From the NCBI RefSeq assembly GCF_004565475.1, contig NZ_SRHX01000013.1, positions 1 through 47,954 of the forward strand: 47,954 nucleotides of DNA, written 5' to 3'. The position numbers were made by a program, and so were the translations under genes. Source of the stretch: Lonepinella koalarum (GTDB lineage: Bacteria > Pseudomonadota > Gammaproteobacteria > Enterobacterales > Pasteurellaceae). The first letter of the stretch is position 1, and every line of letters begins with the position of its first letter. The notes beneath the pieces were generated by a model that was given only the letters and a program-made list of their open reading frames with translations, had not been told where the DNA came from and ran no database searches. Positions 17,189 through 26,049 of the stretch are shown in pieces.

Positions 17189-19036
17189 ATGGCATTATTA
17201 CAAATCGCAGAACCGGGGCAAACAGCCGCACCGCATCAACATAAATTAGCGGTGGGGATTGATTTAGGGACAACTAATTCATTAGTTGCCACCGTGCGTA
17301 GTGGGCAAGCGACTATTTTATTAGATAAACAAGAACAAGCCTTGACGCCGTCTATTGTGCATTATGCAGAAAATGGTGTATTGGTGGGTGATAAAGCAAG
17401 TGCATTAGCTAGCCTTGATCCACAAAATACGATTATTTCAGTGAAACGATTAATTGGGCGAAGTTTGTCAGATGTACAACAGCGTTATTTAAATTTACCT
17501 TATCAATTTAATCAAACTGAAAATGGTTTGCCGTTGATTCACACCAGACAAGGTAATGTGAGCCCGGTTGAAGTCTCTAGCCAAATTCTAAAAAAATTAA
17601 CCGCACTTGCAGAGCAGCGTTTAGGGGGGGAGTTGTCTGGTACGGTGATTACTGTTCCGGCTTATTTTGATGACGCTCAACGCCAAAGTACCAAAGATGC
17701 GGCAACACTAGCAGGTTTGAACGTATTGCGTTTGTTGAATGAACCTACTGCCGCAGCGATTGCTTATGGTTTGGATAGCGCACAAGAAGGTGTCATCGCG
17801 GTTTATGATTTAGGCGGAGGTACCTTTGATATTTCTATTTTACGCTTATCCAAAGGGGTCTTCGAAGTGTTGGCAACGGGGGGAGATACCGCATTGGGTG
17901 GTGATGATTTCGATCACGTCATTACGGAGTGGATCGTCAATCAGTCAGGTCAGCAACCTGAAAATGCTCAGCAGCAACGTGAATTAATTGAGTTAGCCAA
18001 CAAGTTAAAGGTGGCATTAAGTGAGAGCGAAACGGTTGCGGTGAACTTTAAAAAATGGCACGGTGAATTGACTCGAACGACATTTAATCAGCTAATTCAA
18101 TCCTTGGTCAAACGCTCATTGATGGCTTGTCGTCGTGCGTTAAAAGATGCGAATATTGGCGTGGAAGATGTGCGTGAAGTGGTGATGGTGGGAGGTTCAA
18201 CCCGTGTGCCATTTGTACGTGAGCAAGTGGGGGCGTTTTTTGGTAGAACGCCATTAACATCTATTGATCCTGATAAAGTGGTGGCTTTAGGCGCGGCGAT
18301 TCAAGCGGATATTTTAGTGGGGAATAAACCTGATTCCGATATGTTATTGCTTGATGTGATTCCTCTTTCTTTAGGTATTGAAACTATGGGAGGTTTGGTG
18401 GAAAAAATTATTCCACGCAATACCACGATTCCTGTGGCAAGAGCCCAAGAATTTACCACTTTTAAAGATGGTCAGACCGCTATGTCAGTACATATTGTAC
18501 AAGGTGAACGTGAAATGGTGGAAGATTGTCGTTCGCTGGCTCGTTTTACTTTACGGGGCATTCCACCAATGTCCGCCGGAGCGGCGCATATTCGAGTAAC
18601 TTATCAAGTGGATGCAGACGGTTTATTAAGCGTGACAGCAATGGAAAAATCTACTGGTGTACAATCGTCTATCCAAGTGAAACCGTCCTACGGCTTAACA
18701 GATGATGAGATTACTAATATGCTTAAATCATCAATGGAAAATGCCAAACAAGACATTGATGCTCGTTTGTTAGCCGAGCAACGTGTAGAAGCTCGCCGAG
18801 TAATTGAAGCAGTATTAACGGCATTAGATGATGATCAAGATTTACTCAATGAGGCAGAACTAAGTGCGGTGAAAAAAGCCTTAGTTTCCTTAGATAATTT
18901 ACAGCAAGGTACAGATACCTTAGCGATTAAGCAAGGGATTAAAGATTTAGATCAAGCTACTCAAGAATTTGCTGCTCGCCGAATGAATAAATCCATTCAA
19001 AAAGCCTTAAAAGGGCAATCGGTCGAGAATCTATAG
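17189..19036 (+). CDS. hscA: Fe-S assembly chaperone HscA (Hsp70 family)
   Basis: Specialised Hsp70 that binds the LPPVK motif of IscU and helps release its cluster. It has 615 aa (E. coli 616). Nucleotide-domain motifs are [28 protein letters not shown] and [12 protein letters not shown]; the substrate domain begins near residue 390 with [15 protein letters not shown]. The start follows AAAAAGAAG. One uptake core lies on each strand. Confidence 0.96.
   Translation: MALLQIAEPGQTAAPHQHKLAVGIDLGTTNSLVATVRSGQATILLDKQEQALTPSIVHYAENGVLVGDKASALASLDPQNTIISVKRLIGRSLSDVQQRYLNLPYQFNQTENGLPLIHTRQGNVSPVEVSSQILKKLTALAEQRLGGELSGTVITVPAYFDDAQRQSTKDAATLAGLNVLRLLNEPTAAAIAYGLDSAQEGVIAVYDLGGGTFDISILRLSKGVFEVLATGGDTALGGDDFDHVITEWIVNQSGQQPENAQQQRELIELANKLKVALSESETVAVNFKKWHGELTRTTFNQLIQSLVKRSLMACRRALKDANIGVEDVREVVMVGGSTRVPFVREQVGAFFGRTPLTSIDPDKVVALGAAIQADILVGNKPDSDMLLLDVIPLSLGIETMGGLVEKIIPRNTTIPVARAQEFTTFKDGQTAMSVHIVQGEREMVEDCRSLARFTLRGIPPMSAGAAHIRVTYQVDADGLLSVTAMEKSTGVQSSIQVKPSYGLTDDEITNMLKSSMENAKQDIDARLLAEQRVEARRVIEAVLTALDDDQDLLNEAELSAVKKALVSLDNLQQGTDTLAIKQGIKDLDQATQEFAARRMNKSIQKALKGQSVENL
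17600..17608 (-). repeat. DNA uptake sequence core (Hin type)
   Basis: Reverse copy inside hscA. Confidence 0.85.
18862..18870 (+). repeat. DNA uptake sequence core (Hin type)
   Basis: Forward copy near the 3' end of hscA. Confidence 0.85.
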
Positions 19037-19067
19037 TTTAACGAATTTATAAAATAGGAAAGAAAAT

Positions 19068-19409
19068 ATGCCAAAAGTTGTGTTTTTACCCCACGAAGAA
19101 TTTTGCCCTGAAGGTATGGTGGTGGAAGCGAAAAAGGGAGATAATCTATTAGATTTAGCTCACGATGCGGGGGTGGAAATTCACCATGCTTGTGATGGTT
19201 CTTGTGCTTGTACCACTTGTCATGTGGTGATCCGTGAGGGTTATGACAGTTTAAATGAAAGCTCGGATCAAGAAGAAGATATGCTAGATAAAGCTTGGGG
19301 CTTAGAGATCGAAAGTCGCTTGTCTTGCCAATGTATTGTGGGTGATGAAGATTTAGTGGTAGAAATTCCGAAATATAACTTGAACCATGCAAATGAGGCG
19401 GCTCACTGA
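19068..19409 (+). CDS. fdx: [2Fe-2S] ferredoxin of the ISC system
   Basis: Electron donor for cluster assembly, 113 aa. The ligands C42, C48, C51 and C87 are in [13 protein letters not shown] and SRLSCQC, as in E. coli Fdx; extra cysteines are C13, C46 and C89. AGGAAAG precedes the ATG. Its TGA overlaps the iscX ATG by one base, so the two are translationally coupled. Confidence 0.96.
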   Translation: MPKVVFLPHEEFCPEGMVVEAKKGDNLLDLAHDAGVEIHHACDGSCACTTCHVVIREGYDSLNESSDQEEDMLDKAWGLEIESRLSCQCIVGDEDLVVEIPKYNLNHANEAAH

Positions 19410-19603
19410 TGAAATGGACAGACACTCAATTAATCGCCGAAGCTTTATATGATCGCGATCCTGATTTAGATCCCAAAACGGTACGTTTCACTGATATGCA
19501 CCAATGGGTTTGTGATTTAGAAGATTTTGATGATGACCCTGAAGCCAGCAATGAGAAGATCTTAGAAAGTATTTTGTTGTGTTGGCTAGATGAGTATGAA
19601 TAA
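19409..19603 (+). CDS. iscX: Fe-S assembly accessory protein IscX
   Basis: Small acidic protein (64 aa) that binds IscS and tunes its activity. The sequence ([27 protein letters not shown]) is clear IscX, with the acidic surface [10 protein letters not shown]. Last gene of the isc operon; a terminator starts six bases after the stop. Confidence 0.95.
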   Translation: MKWTDTQLIAEALYDRDPDLDPKTVRFTDMHQWVCDLEDFDDDPEASNEKILESILLCWLDEYE

Positions 19604-19608
19604 ATAAA

Positions 19609-19631
19609 AAGTCGCCCTAAGGCGATTTTTT
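19609..19631. terminator. Bidirectional terminator between iscX and the HAD gene
   Basis: AAGTCGCC and GGCGATTT pair around CTAA, with A-rich sequence on the left and T-rich on the right. It serves both convergent genes. Confidence 0.85.
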
Positions 19632-19632
19632 A

Positions 19633-20373
19633 TTAGAGAAAATGCTGATAAAGAAATTCTCCCACTAAATCTACATCATCTAAATAATAATCTGTTTCAA
19701 TCTCTTGTTTATCACCTAAATAAACGGAAGTTTTAGCATTTTTTAACATAAGGAAATCGTTGAAATCATTGCCAAAAGCCACATATTTTTGCTTACCGAT
19801 TAGCTGTTTAAGGGTATTGTATTTATTATTCCCGTGCGGCGTGATGTCAAAAAAGTTTTCTTTTTTATGAATATGGAAACTAATGTTATCGTGATTAAAC
19901 TGTGTATAAATTTCTTGATTAGCCTTATCAAGTAAAACTAGGATTTTACTCACACCATCATGCAATAAATCTACTTCATCTAGGCGAGCATGGCTTAATG
20001 AACTGATATAATGATGAAAATTATGTTCTTTTTCGGATAAGGAAAAGGCCCATTTGCCATCAAGTACATAAGGTAAATTCAGCGCTTTTAAGCGAAGTAA
20101 ACAATTTTCGACATAGGGTTTCTCGAGGAATTTAGTCAAGATAAAATTTCCTTGTTGATATGCCATACCACCATTACAACCCACTAAAATGGTATTACTA
20201 TGTTCGGTAATTTTACGGTTTAACATAGGTAACATATCGCGAATAGGTCTTGCGGACGCAAAAATAACCCGGTGCTTTACTAATAGATGCGCCATGGCAT
20301 CACAAATTTCGTCACTGACTTTTAGACCATTTTTTGATATAGTACCATCAATATCAAAAACGAATATTTTCAT
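19633..20373 (-). CDS. Cof-type HAD-IIB family hydrolase
   Basis: Predicted cytoplasmic phosphatase of 246 aa acting on a sugar phosphate, FMN-like or similar small phosphoester; the substrate is not known. HAD motifs: nucleophile D7 in FVFDIDGT, motif II in FASAR, motif III lysine before the end, and motif IV GNDFNDFLML. The long middle insert (about 80-190) is the type IIB cap. It stands alone, convergent with iscX. Confidence 0.85.
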   Translation of the reverse strand: MKIFVFDIDGTISKNGLKVSDEICDAMAHLLVKHRVIFASARPIRDMLPMLNRKITEHSNTILVGCNGGMAYQQGNFILTKFLEKPYVENCLLRLKALNLPYVLDGKWAFSLSEKEHNFHHYISSLSHARLDEVDLLHDGVSKILVLLDKANQEIYTQFNHDNISFHIHKKENFFDITPHGNNKYNTLKQLIGKQKYVAFGNDFNDFLMLKNAKTSVYLGDKQEIETDYYLDDVDLVGEFLYQHFL

Positions 20374-20434
20374 TGTTAATCCTTTAAATCATGGTAATTA
20401 TTTTAACGATTTTTAGTCTATCATAAATGGTATT

Positions 20435-20440
20435 TATAAT
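20435..20440 (+). promoter_or_regulatory. Predicted -10 box for the small gene at 20461
   Basis: A perfect TATAAT lies 20 bases before the ATG, leaving a leader of about 14 bases that includes GAGGTG. The -35 region is poor. Confidence 0.4.
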
Positions 20441-20460
20441 AAAATATTACGAGGTGATAA

Positions 20461-20622
20461 ATGGTTTTCTCAAAAAATAACCTGCCAATAGAATTTCCTA
20501 TTCCAGCGTCGGTAAATAAATTAATTTGCTGTGATCTGGATAAAAACACTATTCATACTTATGGACATTGTCTTGATAAACCGTATTGTCATGGTATTTT
20601 GAGTGTATTAGAAAAACTTTAG
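20461..20622 (+). CDS. Possible small protein, 53 aa, unknown
   Basis: I do not recognise this product. An ATG preceded by GAGGTGATAA (near-ideal ribosome site) and a perfect TATAAT opens a 53-codon frame. The peptide starts MVFSKNNLPIEFPIPASVNK and has four cysteines (C23, C24, C37, C43) and three histidines (H32, H36, H44), but no membrane helix. A hairpin follows 32 bases after the TAG. The -10, ribosome site, frame and terminator form a complete unit in an otherwise empty 330-base gap. It could also be the remnant of a longer lost gene. Confidence 0.45.
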   Translation: MVFSKNNLPIEFPIPASVNKLICCDLDKNTIHTYGHCLDKPYCHGILSVLEKL

Positions 20623-20654
20623 AGAAGAGAATCATATTTATAGAAAATTGCTCA

Positions 20655-20686
20655 CCCAAAAGTTAGATTAGCTACTAACTTTTGGG
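20655..20686. terminator. Probable bidirectional terminator between the small gene and manA
   Basis: A 12-bp perfect stem (CCCAAAAGTTAG with CTAACTTTTGGG) has an eight-base loop. It lies 18 bases from the manA stop and downstream of the small + strand frame. T-tracts are modest on both sides. Confidence 0.6.
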
Positions 20687-20703
20687 GGAAAAGATTTTTG
20701 TTC

Positions 20704-21897
20704 TTACGGTAATTTTGCTAAAACGCAATAACCTACTTGACGTCCAGAAATTTGATATGCCGTATCTGCACAAATGAACGCAGATTCACCTTGTTTTAAT
20801 TCAAGCGCGGTGTTTTTATCACTAATTTTTAAACACCCTTGCATGACTAATAAAATAGTCGCACTTTCTGCTTTTCCGTTGATTTGGGCTGTATCATCAT
20901 AACGTACATTTTCTAGTGCAAAGTCTTTAGCTGGCGTAGTATAGGTAAATGAACCATTATCTGGTGGGGCTGCCTTGATTAATTCAGGAATCACTTCACG
21001 ACAATCAATCACTTTTAATAATTCATCAATATTCACATGTTTAGATGTTAAACCACCACGAATGACATTATCTGAACATGCCATTAATTCAATATTTTGT
21101 CCACGCAAATAAGCGTGTGGAATACCGGCATCTTGAAAAATACCTTGTCCTTGTTTGATTTGCACAATATTGAATAAATAGAAACACATTAAGCCGGCAT
21201 CTAATTGCGCTAATGAAATGTTCATTTCTTTTTGGCTATACAAGACCCAGTAATCAGGATTTTCAGGGGATAAGTCCTCAAGTCGATTATGTTCAAAAAT
21301 TGGCAATAACCAACTGGCTAATTGCGTTTGATTTGCTTGCATAATATCTGAATAGAAATGGTGTAAATCCTGTGTTTCTAGCTGATTTGCTAAGGTTTGC
21401 AAAGATGAACGTTCACGCAATGTTTTTAAAATTTCTGTTTTGGGTTTGAAACCGTGTAACAACCAGAAGTCTGATAAAGCAATCATCATTTCTGGTTTGT
21501 GATTCTTGTCTTTATAAGTTCGTTTGGGATCTGTTAAATCAATACCCCGCACATTTTCTTCCACAAACCCGATTTCGGCTTGTTGTTTTGTTGGGTGTAA
21601 TTGAATAGATAACGGCTGTTTAACATCTAAGATTTTCAATAAGTAGGGTAGTTCATCACCAAAAATTGAACGACTTTGTTGACCAAGTGCGGTGGGATTT
21701 TGGCTTAAAAATTGATTTAAAGGCATGGTTTTATCGTCAACTTTAATTGTTGATGGGGAAGACGGGTGTGCTCCGAGCCACCACTCTGCATAGAGTTGAT
21801 CTTTTTGTGCAGTAAATCCGATAAGATTTGGAATGTAGTCTTTTCCCCCCCAAGTATATTGCTGTAGGGTGCCAGTCAATTTATAAAGTGTGGTCAT
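20704..21897 (-). CDS. manA: Mannose-6-phosphate isomerase, class I
   Basis: Zn2+ enzyme that turns mannose-6-phosphate into fructose-6-phosphate, the step after uptake by the neighbouring PTS. It has 397 aa (E. coli 391). Metal and substrate motifs are IQLHPTKQQAE and GIPHAYLRGQNIELMACSDNVIRGGLTSKHV. The start overlaps the yobD stop by four bases (ATGA), placing it at the end of the manXYZ operon. In E. coli manA lies elsewhere, so here transport and first catabolic step share one transcript. Confidence 0.95.
   Translation of the reverse strand: MTTLYKLTGTLQQYTWGGKDYIPNLIGFTAQKDQLYAEWWLGAHPSSPSTIKVDDKTMPLNQFLSQNPTALGQQSRSIFGDELPYLLKILDVKQPLSIQLHPTKQQAEIGFVEENVRGIDLTDPKRTYKDKNHKPEMMIALSDFWLLHGFKPKTEILKTLRERSSLQTLANQLETQDLHHFYSDIMQANQTQLASWLLPIFEHNRLEDLSPENPDYWVLYSQKEMNISLAQLDAGLMCFYLFNIVQIKQGQGIFQDAGIPHAYLRGQNIELMACSDNVIRGGLTSKHVNIDELLKVIDCREVIPELIKAAPPDNGSFTYTTPAKDFALENVRYDDTAQINGKAESATILLVMQGCLKISDKNTALELKQGESAFICADTAYQISGRQVGYCVLAKLP
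21685..21693 (+). repeat. DNA uptake sequence core (Hin type)
   Basis: Forward copy inside manA (gene on the opposite strand). Confidence 0.85.
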
Positions 21898-22367
21898 TTT
21901 TTATCCTGTTGTTCTTGTTTGTAGCCACCAAAAAATTGTACAACTTTTTCTACATCTGATGGTTCGGTTAACTGTGCTACAAGACGTTTGCCGTTGGTTA
22001 AATCAAACACTAATTTGAAATCATCGGCTAAATTAATTTGTTGTATTTTAGTAAATTCAATAAAAAAGTTCTCAAAGAAAAATCCGTTAGGTTTGAGTAT
22101 CAGCATGGGAGAACGAAAAAATGCCATATACAGGCTTAAAAGAATTAAGAAAGCGAGTAAATACAAAGTATCGGGTGCTATTTTTCCTTCGGTTTGCCAA
22201 ATGATAATACCAATTAATGCCATAAAAATCAGGCTATCTAATTTCGTGCGTTTTTTTAACCGCACTTTAAGTAGTGTATTACCTTTACGTTTATCTAAGC
22301 CAAATTGTTCGTAAAAAGCGTAGGCGAAGAACGTGAGAATACAGAGAATGAGAATGGAATTGGTCAT
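21894..22367 (-). CDS. yobD: UPF0266 (DUF986) membrane protein YobD
   Basis: Small inner-membrane protein of unknown function, 157 aa. Three hydrophobic segments (about 4-18, 45-60 and 68-86) precede a soluble C-terminal part. GFFFENFFIEFTKIQQINL matches the conserved block of E. coli YobD, which also lies next to manZ. The constant link with manXYZ suggests a role near the mannose PTS. A palindromic repeat separates it from manZ, and manA overlaps its end. Confidence 0.85.
   Translation of the reverse strand: MTNSILILCILTFFAYAFYEQFGLDKRKGNTLLKVRLKKRTKLDSLIFMALIGIIIWQTEGKIAPDTLYLLAFLILLSLYMAFFRSPMLILKPNGFFFENFFIEFTKIQQINLADDFKLVFDLTNGKRLVAQLTEPSDVEKVVQFFGGYKQEQQDKK
22259..22267 (-). repeat. 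DNA uptake sequence core (Hin type)
   Basis: Reverse copy inside yobD. Confidence 0.85.
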
Positions 22368-22377
22368 AACGAAAAAA

Positions 22378-22438
22378 TGTAGGGGCGTATTGCATACACC
22401 CTAAATAATGTACAAAGGGCGTATGCAAACGCCCCTAC
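22378..22438. repeat. Composite palindromic repeat, GGGCGTAT family
   Basis: Two inverted near-copies of a unit beginning GTAGGGGCGT face each other (22379-22402 and 22416-22438), each with its own inner dyad (GGGCGTAT/ATACxCCC). The same core occurs twice in the rRNA leader near 47.8 kb. It sits in the 83-base gap between manZ and yobD and may fold in the mRNA. Confidence 0.85.
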
Positions 22439-22450
22439 GGAAAAGAAAGA

Positions 22451-23287
22451 TTACGCTAAAATCCCTGTTGCCGCACCTAAAATACCGATAACAAAGATAC
22501 CGATAATAATCCAAAGGGCGTTTACACGGTTACGTAGTAACCACATACAAGCGAAGGTAAATAGTAATGGTAATAAACCCGGCATTAAGCTGTCTAAGAT
22601 ACTTTGTACCGTGGTAATTTCCGTTGTTCCGTCTTGTTTTTGAATGGTAGATACCACTAATGGTACGTTAATACTGGTCCATTTTTGTACCAATGCCCCC
22701 ATAATAAACAAGCCGAGAATAGATGCTCCTTCGGTGAGTTTTTGTAACAGACCACCACTCATATCTTGTACTACATCTAAGCCTTTTTTATAGCCGTAAG
22801 TCACGCCATAATAACGTGTACCTAAACGTACAAGGTTAAATAGGATAAAGAATAATAAAGGTCCTAAAATACTCCCTGTTAAAGCAACGCCAGCACCAAG
22901 AGCGGCAAATACTGGACGAGCTGTTCCCCAATAAATTGGGTCACCTACACCAGCTAAAGGACCCATTAGACCCACTTTGATACCATTGATCGCTGCATCG
23001 TCAATTTCTTTACCGTTAGCACGTTGTTCTTCCATGGCGATAGTTACACCTAATACTGGTGCTGCTACGAATGGTTGGGTATTAAAAAACTCAAGGTGGC
23101 GTTTAATGGCATCTTTACGTTCTTGTGAATTTGGATCTGGATATAAGCGCTTAATTACAGGTACCATTGAATAGGCAAAACCTAAAGCTTGCATACGCTC
23201 AAAGTTCCATGAACCTTGGAATAAATTTGAACGTAATACCACAGAATTTAAATCACTTTGGGTGACTTTTTTGATTTCAGTTGTCAT
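22451..23287 (-). CDS. manZ: PTS mannose transporter subunit IID
   Basis: Membrane subunit IID of the mannose-family phosphotransferase system, 278 aa. Conserved blocks are LRSNLFQGSWNFERMQALGFAYSM and GLMGPLAGVGDPIYWGTARP; hydrophobic helices lie in the C-terminal half. AGAAAAATG context and 13 bp from manY indicate the same operon. Confidence 0.95.
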   Translation of the reverse strand: MTTEIKKVTQSDLNSVVLRSNLFQGSWNFERMQALGFAYSMVPVIKRLYPDPNSQERKDAIKRHLEFFNTQPFVAAPVLGVTIAMEEQRANGKEIDDAAINGIKVGLMGPLAGVGDPIYWGTARPVFAALGAGVALTGSILGPLLFFILFNLVRLGTRYYGVTYGYKKGLDVVQDMSGGLLQKLTEGASILGLFIMGALVQKWTSINVPLVVSTIQKQDGTTEITTVQSILDSLMPGLLPLLFTFACMWLLRNRVNALWIIIGIFVIGILGAATGILA

Positions 23288-23300
23288 TTTTCTTACCCCA

Positions 23301-24101
23301 TTAATCTAATCTGTTATCCAGATCGTTGTTGTTTGCTACGACTTGCACCACTTGTTTTGATTGATTGTATTTAGGGTGAAGTTGAATATAAAGTGCTGCC
23401 ATAATAGCACCAAGAATACCTAATGCTACAAGGTTAAAATCAGTGAATGCGGCTACCACAAAACCAGCATAGAAAAATGGCATTAAGTGACCTGCACGCA
23501 TCATGTTAATAACCATGGCATAACCTACTACTGCGATAATACCACCGGCAATTTTTAAACCATTTGTGACGACTTCAGGAATAGCATTTAACATTTCTTG
23601 AACAGTATCTGTGCCCGCAGTTAATGCAACAATTAAGGCAGGAATGGCAATACGCATTGCTTGTAATAATAAAGCAGAGCAGTGAATCCAGTCTAAGCGG
23701 TTAAGATTCCCATCCTGAATAGATTTATCTGCTGCATGTTGAAATGCTACGGTAATTGCACGTACCACATAGGTTAATACTTGACCAGCAGCTGCTAATG
23801 GAATCGCAAGAGCAATCGCAGTTGGGATTTCTTGACCACCCACAATAACTAAGATAGTTGATACTACAGAAGCAAGAGCCGCATCTGGAGCAAGTGCGGC
23901 ACCGATGTTCATCCAGCCTAAGGCTAATAATTCAAGTGAACCACCAATGATGATCCCTGTCTTCATATCGCCTAATACTAAACCAATTAAGGTACAAGCG
24001 ATTAACGGACGGTGAGTTTGAAATTCATCAAGAATCGATCCCATACCTGAAATACAGGCAACAAGGAATACCAGAACGACTTGTAAGGTAGAAATTTCCA
24101 T
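23301..24101 (-). CDS. manY: PTS mannose transporter subunit IIC
   Basis: Membrane channel subunit IIC, 266 aa, very hydrophobic. Family blocks are GMGSILDEFQTHRPLIACTL, GGSLELLALGWMNIGAALAPDAALAS and VVAAFTDFNLVALGI. Works with ManZ to move the sugar phosphorylated by ManX; glucose, mannose and amino sugars are usual substrates. Confidence 0.95.
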   Translation of the reverse strand: MEISTLQVVLVFLVACISGMGSILDEFQTHRPLIACTLIGLVLGDMKTGIIIGGSLELLALGWMNIGAALAPDAALASVVSTILVIVGGQEIPTAIALAIPLAAAGQVLTYVVRAITVAFQHAADKSIQDGNLNRLDWIHCSALLLQAMRIAIPALIVALTAGTDTVQEMLNAIPEVVTNGLKIAGGIIAVVGYAMVINMMRAGHLMPFFYAGFVVAAFTDFNLVALGILGAIMAALYIQLHPKYNQSKQVVQVVANNNDLDNRLD

Positions 24102-24111
24102 AATAATTTCC

Positions 24112-25107
24112 TTAGATTAAGTTATTTTTCTTTAATAGATCCATCATATATTGACGGCTATCATTGGATACTTTGCGTACATCAAGCTCAATGCCCTTGG
24201 CATTTAAGGCTTTGAAAGCGGCAATATCTTGTTCGTTTACTGCAACCGCACTCGTCACCATTTTCTTACCTTCTTTGTAAGAAATTCCACCGATATTGAT
24301 CGATTTAAATTCTATACCTGCATCAGATAAACGTACTACATCGGTCGGATTAGTGAATAATAACATCATACGCTCGCCCGCATATTCTGGGTTGTTATAG
24401 ACTCGAACCATTTTATCCACAGGTACAACATGTACTGTTACGCCTAGCGGTGCGACACTTTTTAGCATGGTAGAACGTACGCTGTCTTTCGCCACATCAT
24501 CATTTACAACCACAATACGGGTTACACGGCTTTCTTTCGTCCAACGGGTTGCCACTTGACCATGCACTAAACGGTCATCAATACGGGCTAAACCGATGAC
24601 TAAATGCCCTTCAGCGTTTGGTGTTACCACCGCCGGTTCAACAGGTTTTGCAGGGGCTGCTGGAGCTGGAGTAACGGGAGCCGCTTGAGTCGATTTTTTT
24701 TCTGGCTCATCAAAACGCAATGCACGTACGCCAGTACGACCTGTTTCAAGCGCAATCGCAGTGAGTTCTTCAAGGCTTGGATTATCATCACGCGCCATAA
24801 AAGTTTCCACTAACATAGGCACATTTACGCCCGTGACGACGTTCATATTGTCTTGATCGTTTGCCACTCGGTTTGCTGCATTAAATGGACTACCGCCCCA
24901 AGTATCGACTAAAAATAGCACTTGATCGCAGTGAGCCAATTCATTGGCAAGTTTTTCTTGATATTTGCCGATAATGGTTTCCGCATTCTCACCCGGCACG
25001 AAATCAATTGTTGCCACGTTTTCTTGCTCACCAATCAGCATTTCGGTGGTCTTCAGCAATTGATTTGCTGCGACACCGTGAGTTGCAATAATAATTGCAA
25101 TAGTCAT
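24112..25107 (-). CDS. manX: PTS mannose transporter subunit IIAB
   Basis: Cytoplasmic phosphotransfer subunit, 331 aa. IIA phosphohistidine is H10 (IIIATHGVAANQLL); IIB phosphohistidine is H182 (ARIDDRLVHGQVATRWT). An Ala/Pro linker (about 139-165) joins the domains, as in E. coli ManX. AAGGAG precedes the ATG. First gene of manXYZ-yobD-manA, with a perfect CRP site about 100 bp upstream. Confidence 0.96.
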   Translation of the reverse strand: MTIAIIIATHGVAANQLLKTTEMLIGEQENVATIDFVPGENAETIIGKYQEKLANELAHCDQVLFLVDTWGGSPFNAANRVANDQDNMNVVTGVNVPMLVETFMARDDNPSLEELTAIALETGRTGVRALRFDEPEKKSTQAAPVTPAPAAPAKPVEPAVVTPNAEGHLVIGLARIDDRLVHGQVATRWTKESRVTRIVVVNDDVAKDSVRSTMLKSVAPLGVTVHVVPVDKMVRVYNNPEYAGERMMLLFTNPTDVVRLSDAGIEFKSINIGGISYKEGKKMVTSAVAVNEQDIAAFKALNAKGIELDVRKVSNDSRQYMMDLLKKNNLI

Positions 25108-25199
25108 AGTTGACTCCTTTGGTTTTAAAATTAAGGTGATGTATTCTAATATGAATCAGATATAGTTTACACGTTTCAGCGAAATATTTTTTACTAAAT

Positions 25200-25215
25200 T
25201 GTGATCTGGATCACA
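25200..25215. promoter_or_regulatory. CRP site upstream of manX
   Basis: TGTGATCTGGATCACA has all ten defined bases of TGTGA-N6-TCACA and AT-rich flanks. It lies 93 bp before manX; several possible -10 boxes (TATATC, TAAACT) lie between, so the promoter class is not fixed. cAMP-dependent activation of the mannose operon is expected. Confidence 0.8.
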
Positions 25216-25242
25216 TTTTAGAATCTAACTGCGGTGAAAATA

Positions 25243-25276
25243 AACAAAAAAATAGGTACCGCAAGGATACCTATTT
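25243..25276 (-). terminator. Terminator of frdABCD
   Basis: AAATAGGTA and TACCTATTT pair around a nine-base loop. On the minus strand the stem runs into a T-tract (eight of nine bases), 16 bases after the frdD stop. Confidence 0.85.
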
Positions 25277-25291
25277 CTAATTATATGTAAT

Positions 25292-25636
25292 TTAGATGGC
25301 GATCACTGCACCAATCACAACAATTGAATAAATTGCAGCTAAACCATAGAAAATAAGTCCACCATTTGGCATATGGAGTTTTACATCATGCATACCGTGA
25401 TGTATACGGTGTAATCCCATCCACATTGGAAAAATAGCTAACACGAGAATTACTAATTTGCCTAACCAGTGATGACTAAATGCAATAATACTGTCAGGTG
25501 AAATTATCCCAAAGGGTAATAAAATACCTAAAATTAAAATTAATGCAGGAAAAGCCAACGCACTGATAGCACTACCGGCACTAAATAGTAACCATACTGG
25601 TGGTTCTTGAGAACGTTTTGGATTTTGATCAACCAT
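25292..25636 (-). CDS. frdD: Fumarate reductase membrane anchor FrdD
   Basis: Hydrophobic anchor subunit, 114 aa, with three membrane helices; with FrdC it binds the enzyme to the membrane and to menaquinol. The [15 protein letters not shown] loop is conserved. The start is preceded by AAGGGG. Last gene of frdABCD. Confidence 0.94.
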   Translation of the reverse strand: MVDQNPKRSQEPPVWLLFSAGSAISALAFPALILILGILLPFGIISPDSIIAFSHHWLGKLVILVLAIFPMWMGLHRIHHGMHDVKLHMPNGGLIFYGLAAIYSIVVIGAVIAI

Positions 25637-25648
25637 AGTTCTATCCCC

Positions 25649-26041
25649 TTAAATAAAAGCTAAAATCAGAAGAACAACACTGACTACAGCGAAAATAACG
25701 TAGAATCCTTTACGGATTAGCTCGGATTTTACGCCTAATGTGCCAGACATTACTTCGCCAGACATATGGAAAAATGTCACGGAATGTAAAATGGATGCGG
25801 CCACTGAAATCAGATTCAAAATAATGACGATAGGGTTTTGCAAAAAAGGAATAAAGTTTTCTACAAAGCCATTTTCACTACCTAAAGAAATGATGCCATA
25901 AAGTAAAACTAAACAGAACCAAACAGCGGAAAATGCAGTGGCTTCTCGCAGCATATAGAATTGATAAAAATTCCATTTTTTCCACCAAGTGGCGGTCATT
26001 TCACGATGATATTTATTACGTTTACTTGCTAATTCAGTCAT
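25649..26041 (-). CDS. frdC: Fumarate reductase membrane anchor FrdC
   Basis: Anchor subunit, 130 aa (E. coli 131). The N-terminus (KRNKYHREMTATWWKKWNFYQFYMLREATA) is the conserved FrdC block, followed by three membrane helices. AGGGGGAG lies just before the ATG; 8 bp separate it from frdB. Confidence 0.95.
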   Translation of the reverse strand: MTELASKRNKYHREMTATWWKKWNFYQFYMLREATAFSAVWFCLVLLYGIISLGSENGFVENFIPFLQNPIVIILNLISVAASILHSVTFFHMSGEVMSGTLGVKSELIRKGFYVIFAVVSVVLLILAFI

Positions 26042-26049
26042 AACTCCCC

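Noticed and set aside
18997-19425. 142-codon minus-strand frame over fdx
   Set aside because: Antisense to fdx and the hscA end, both with all expected residues; the translated product is rich in His, Pro and Leu in a way typical of a shadow.
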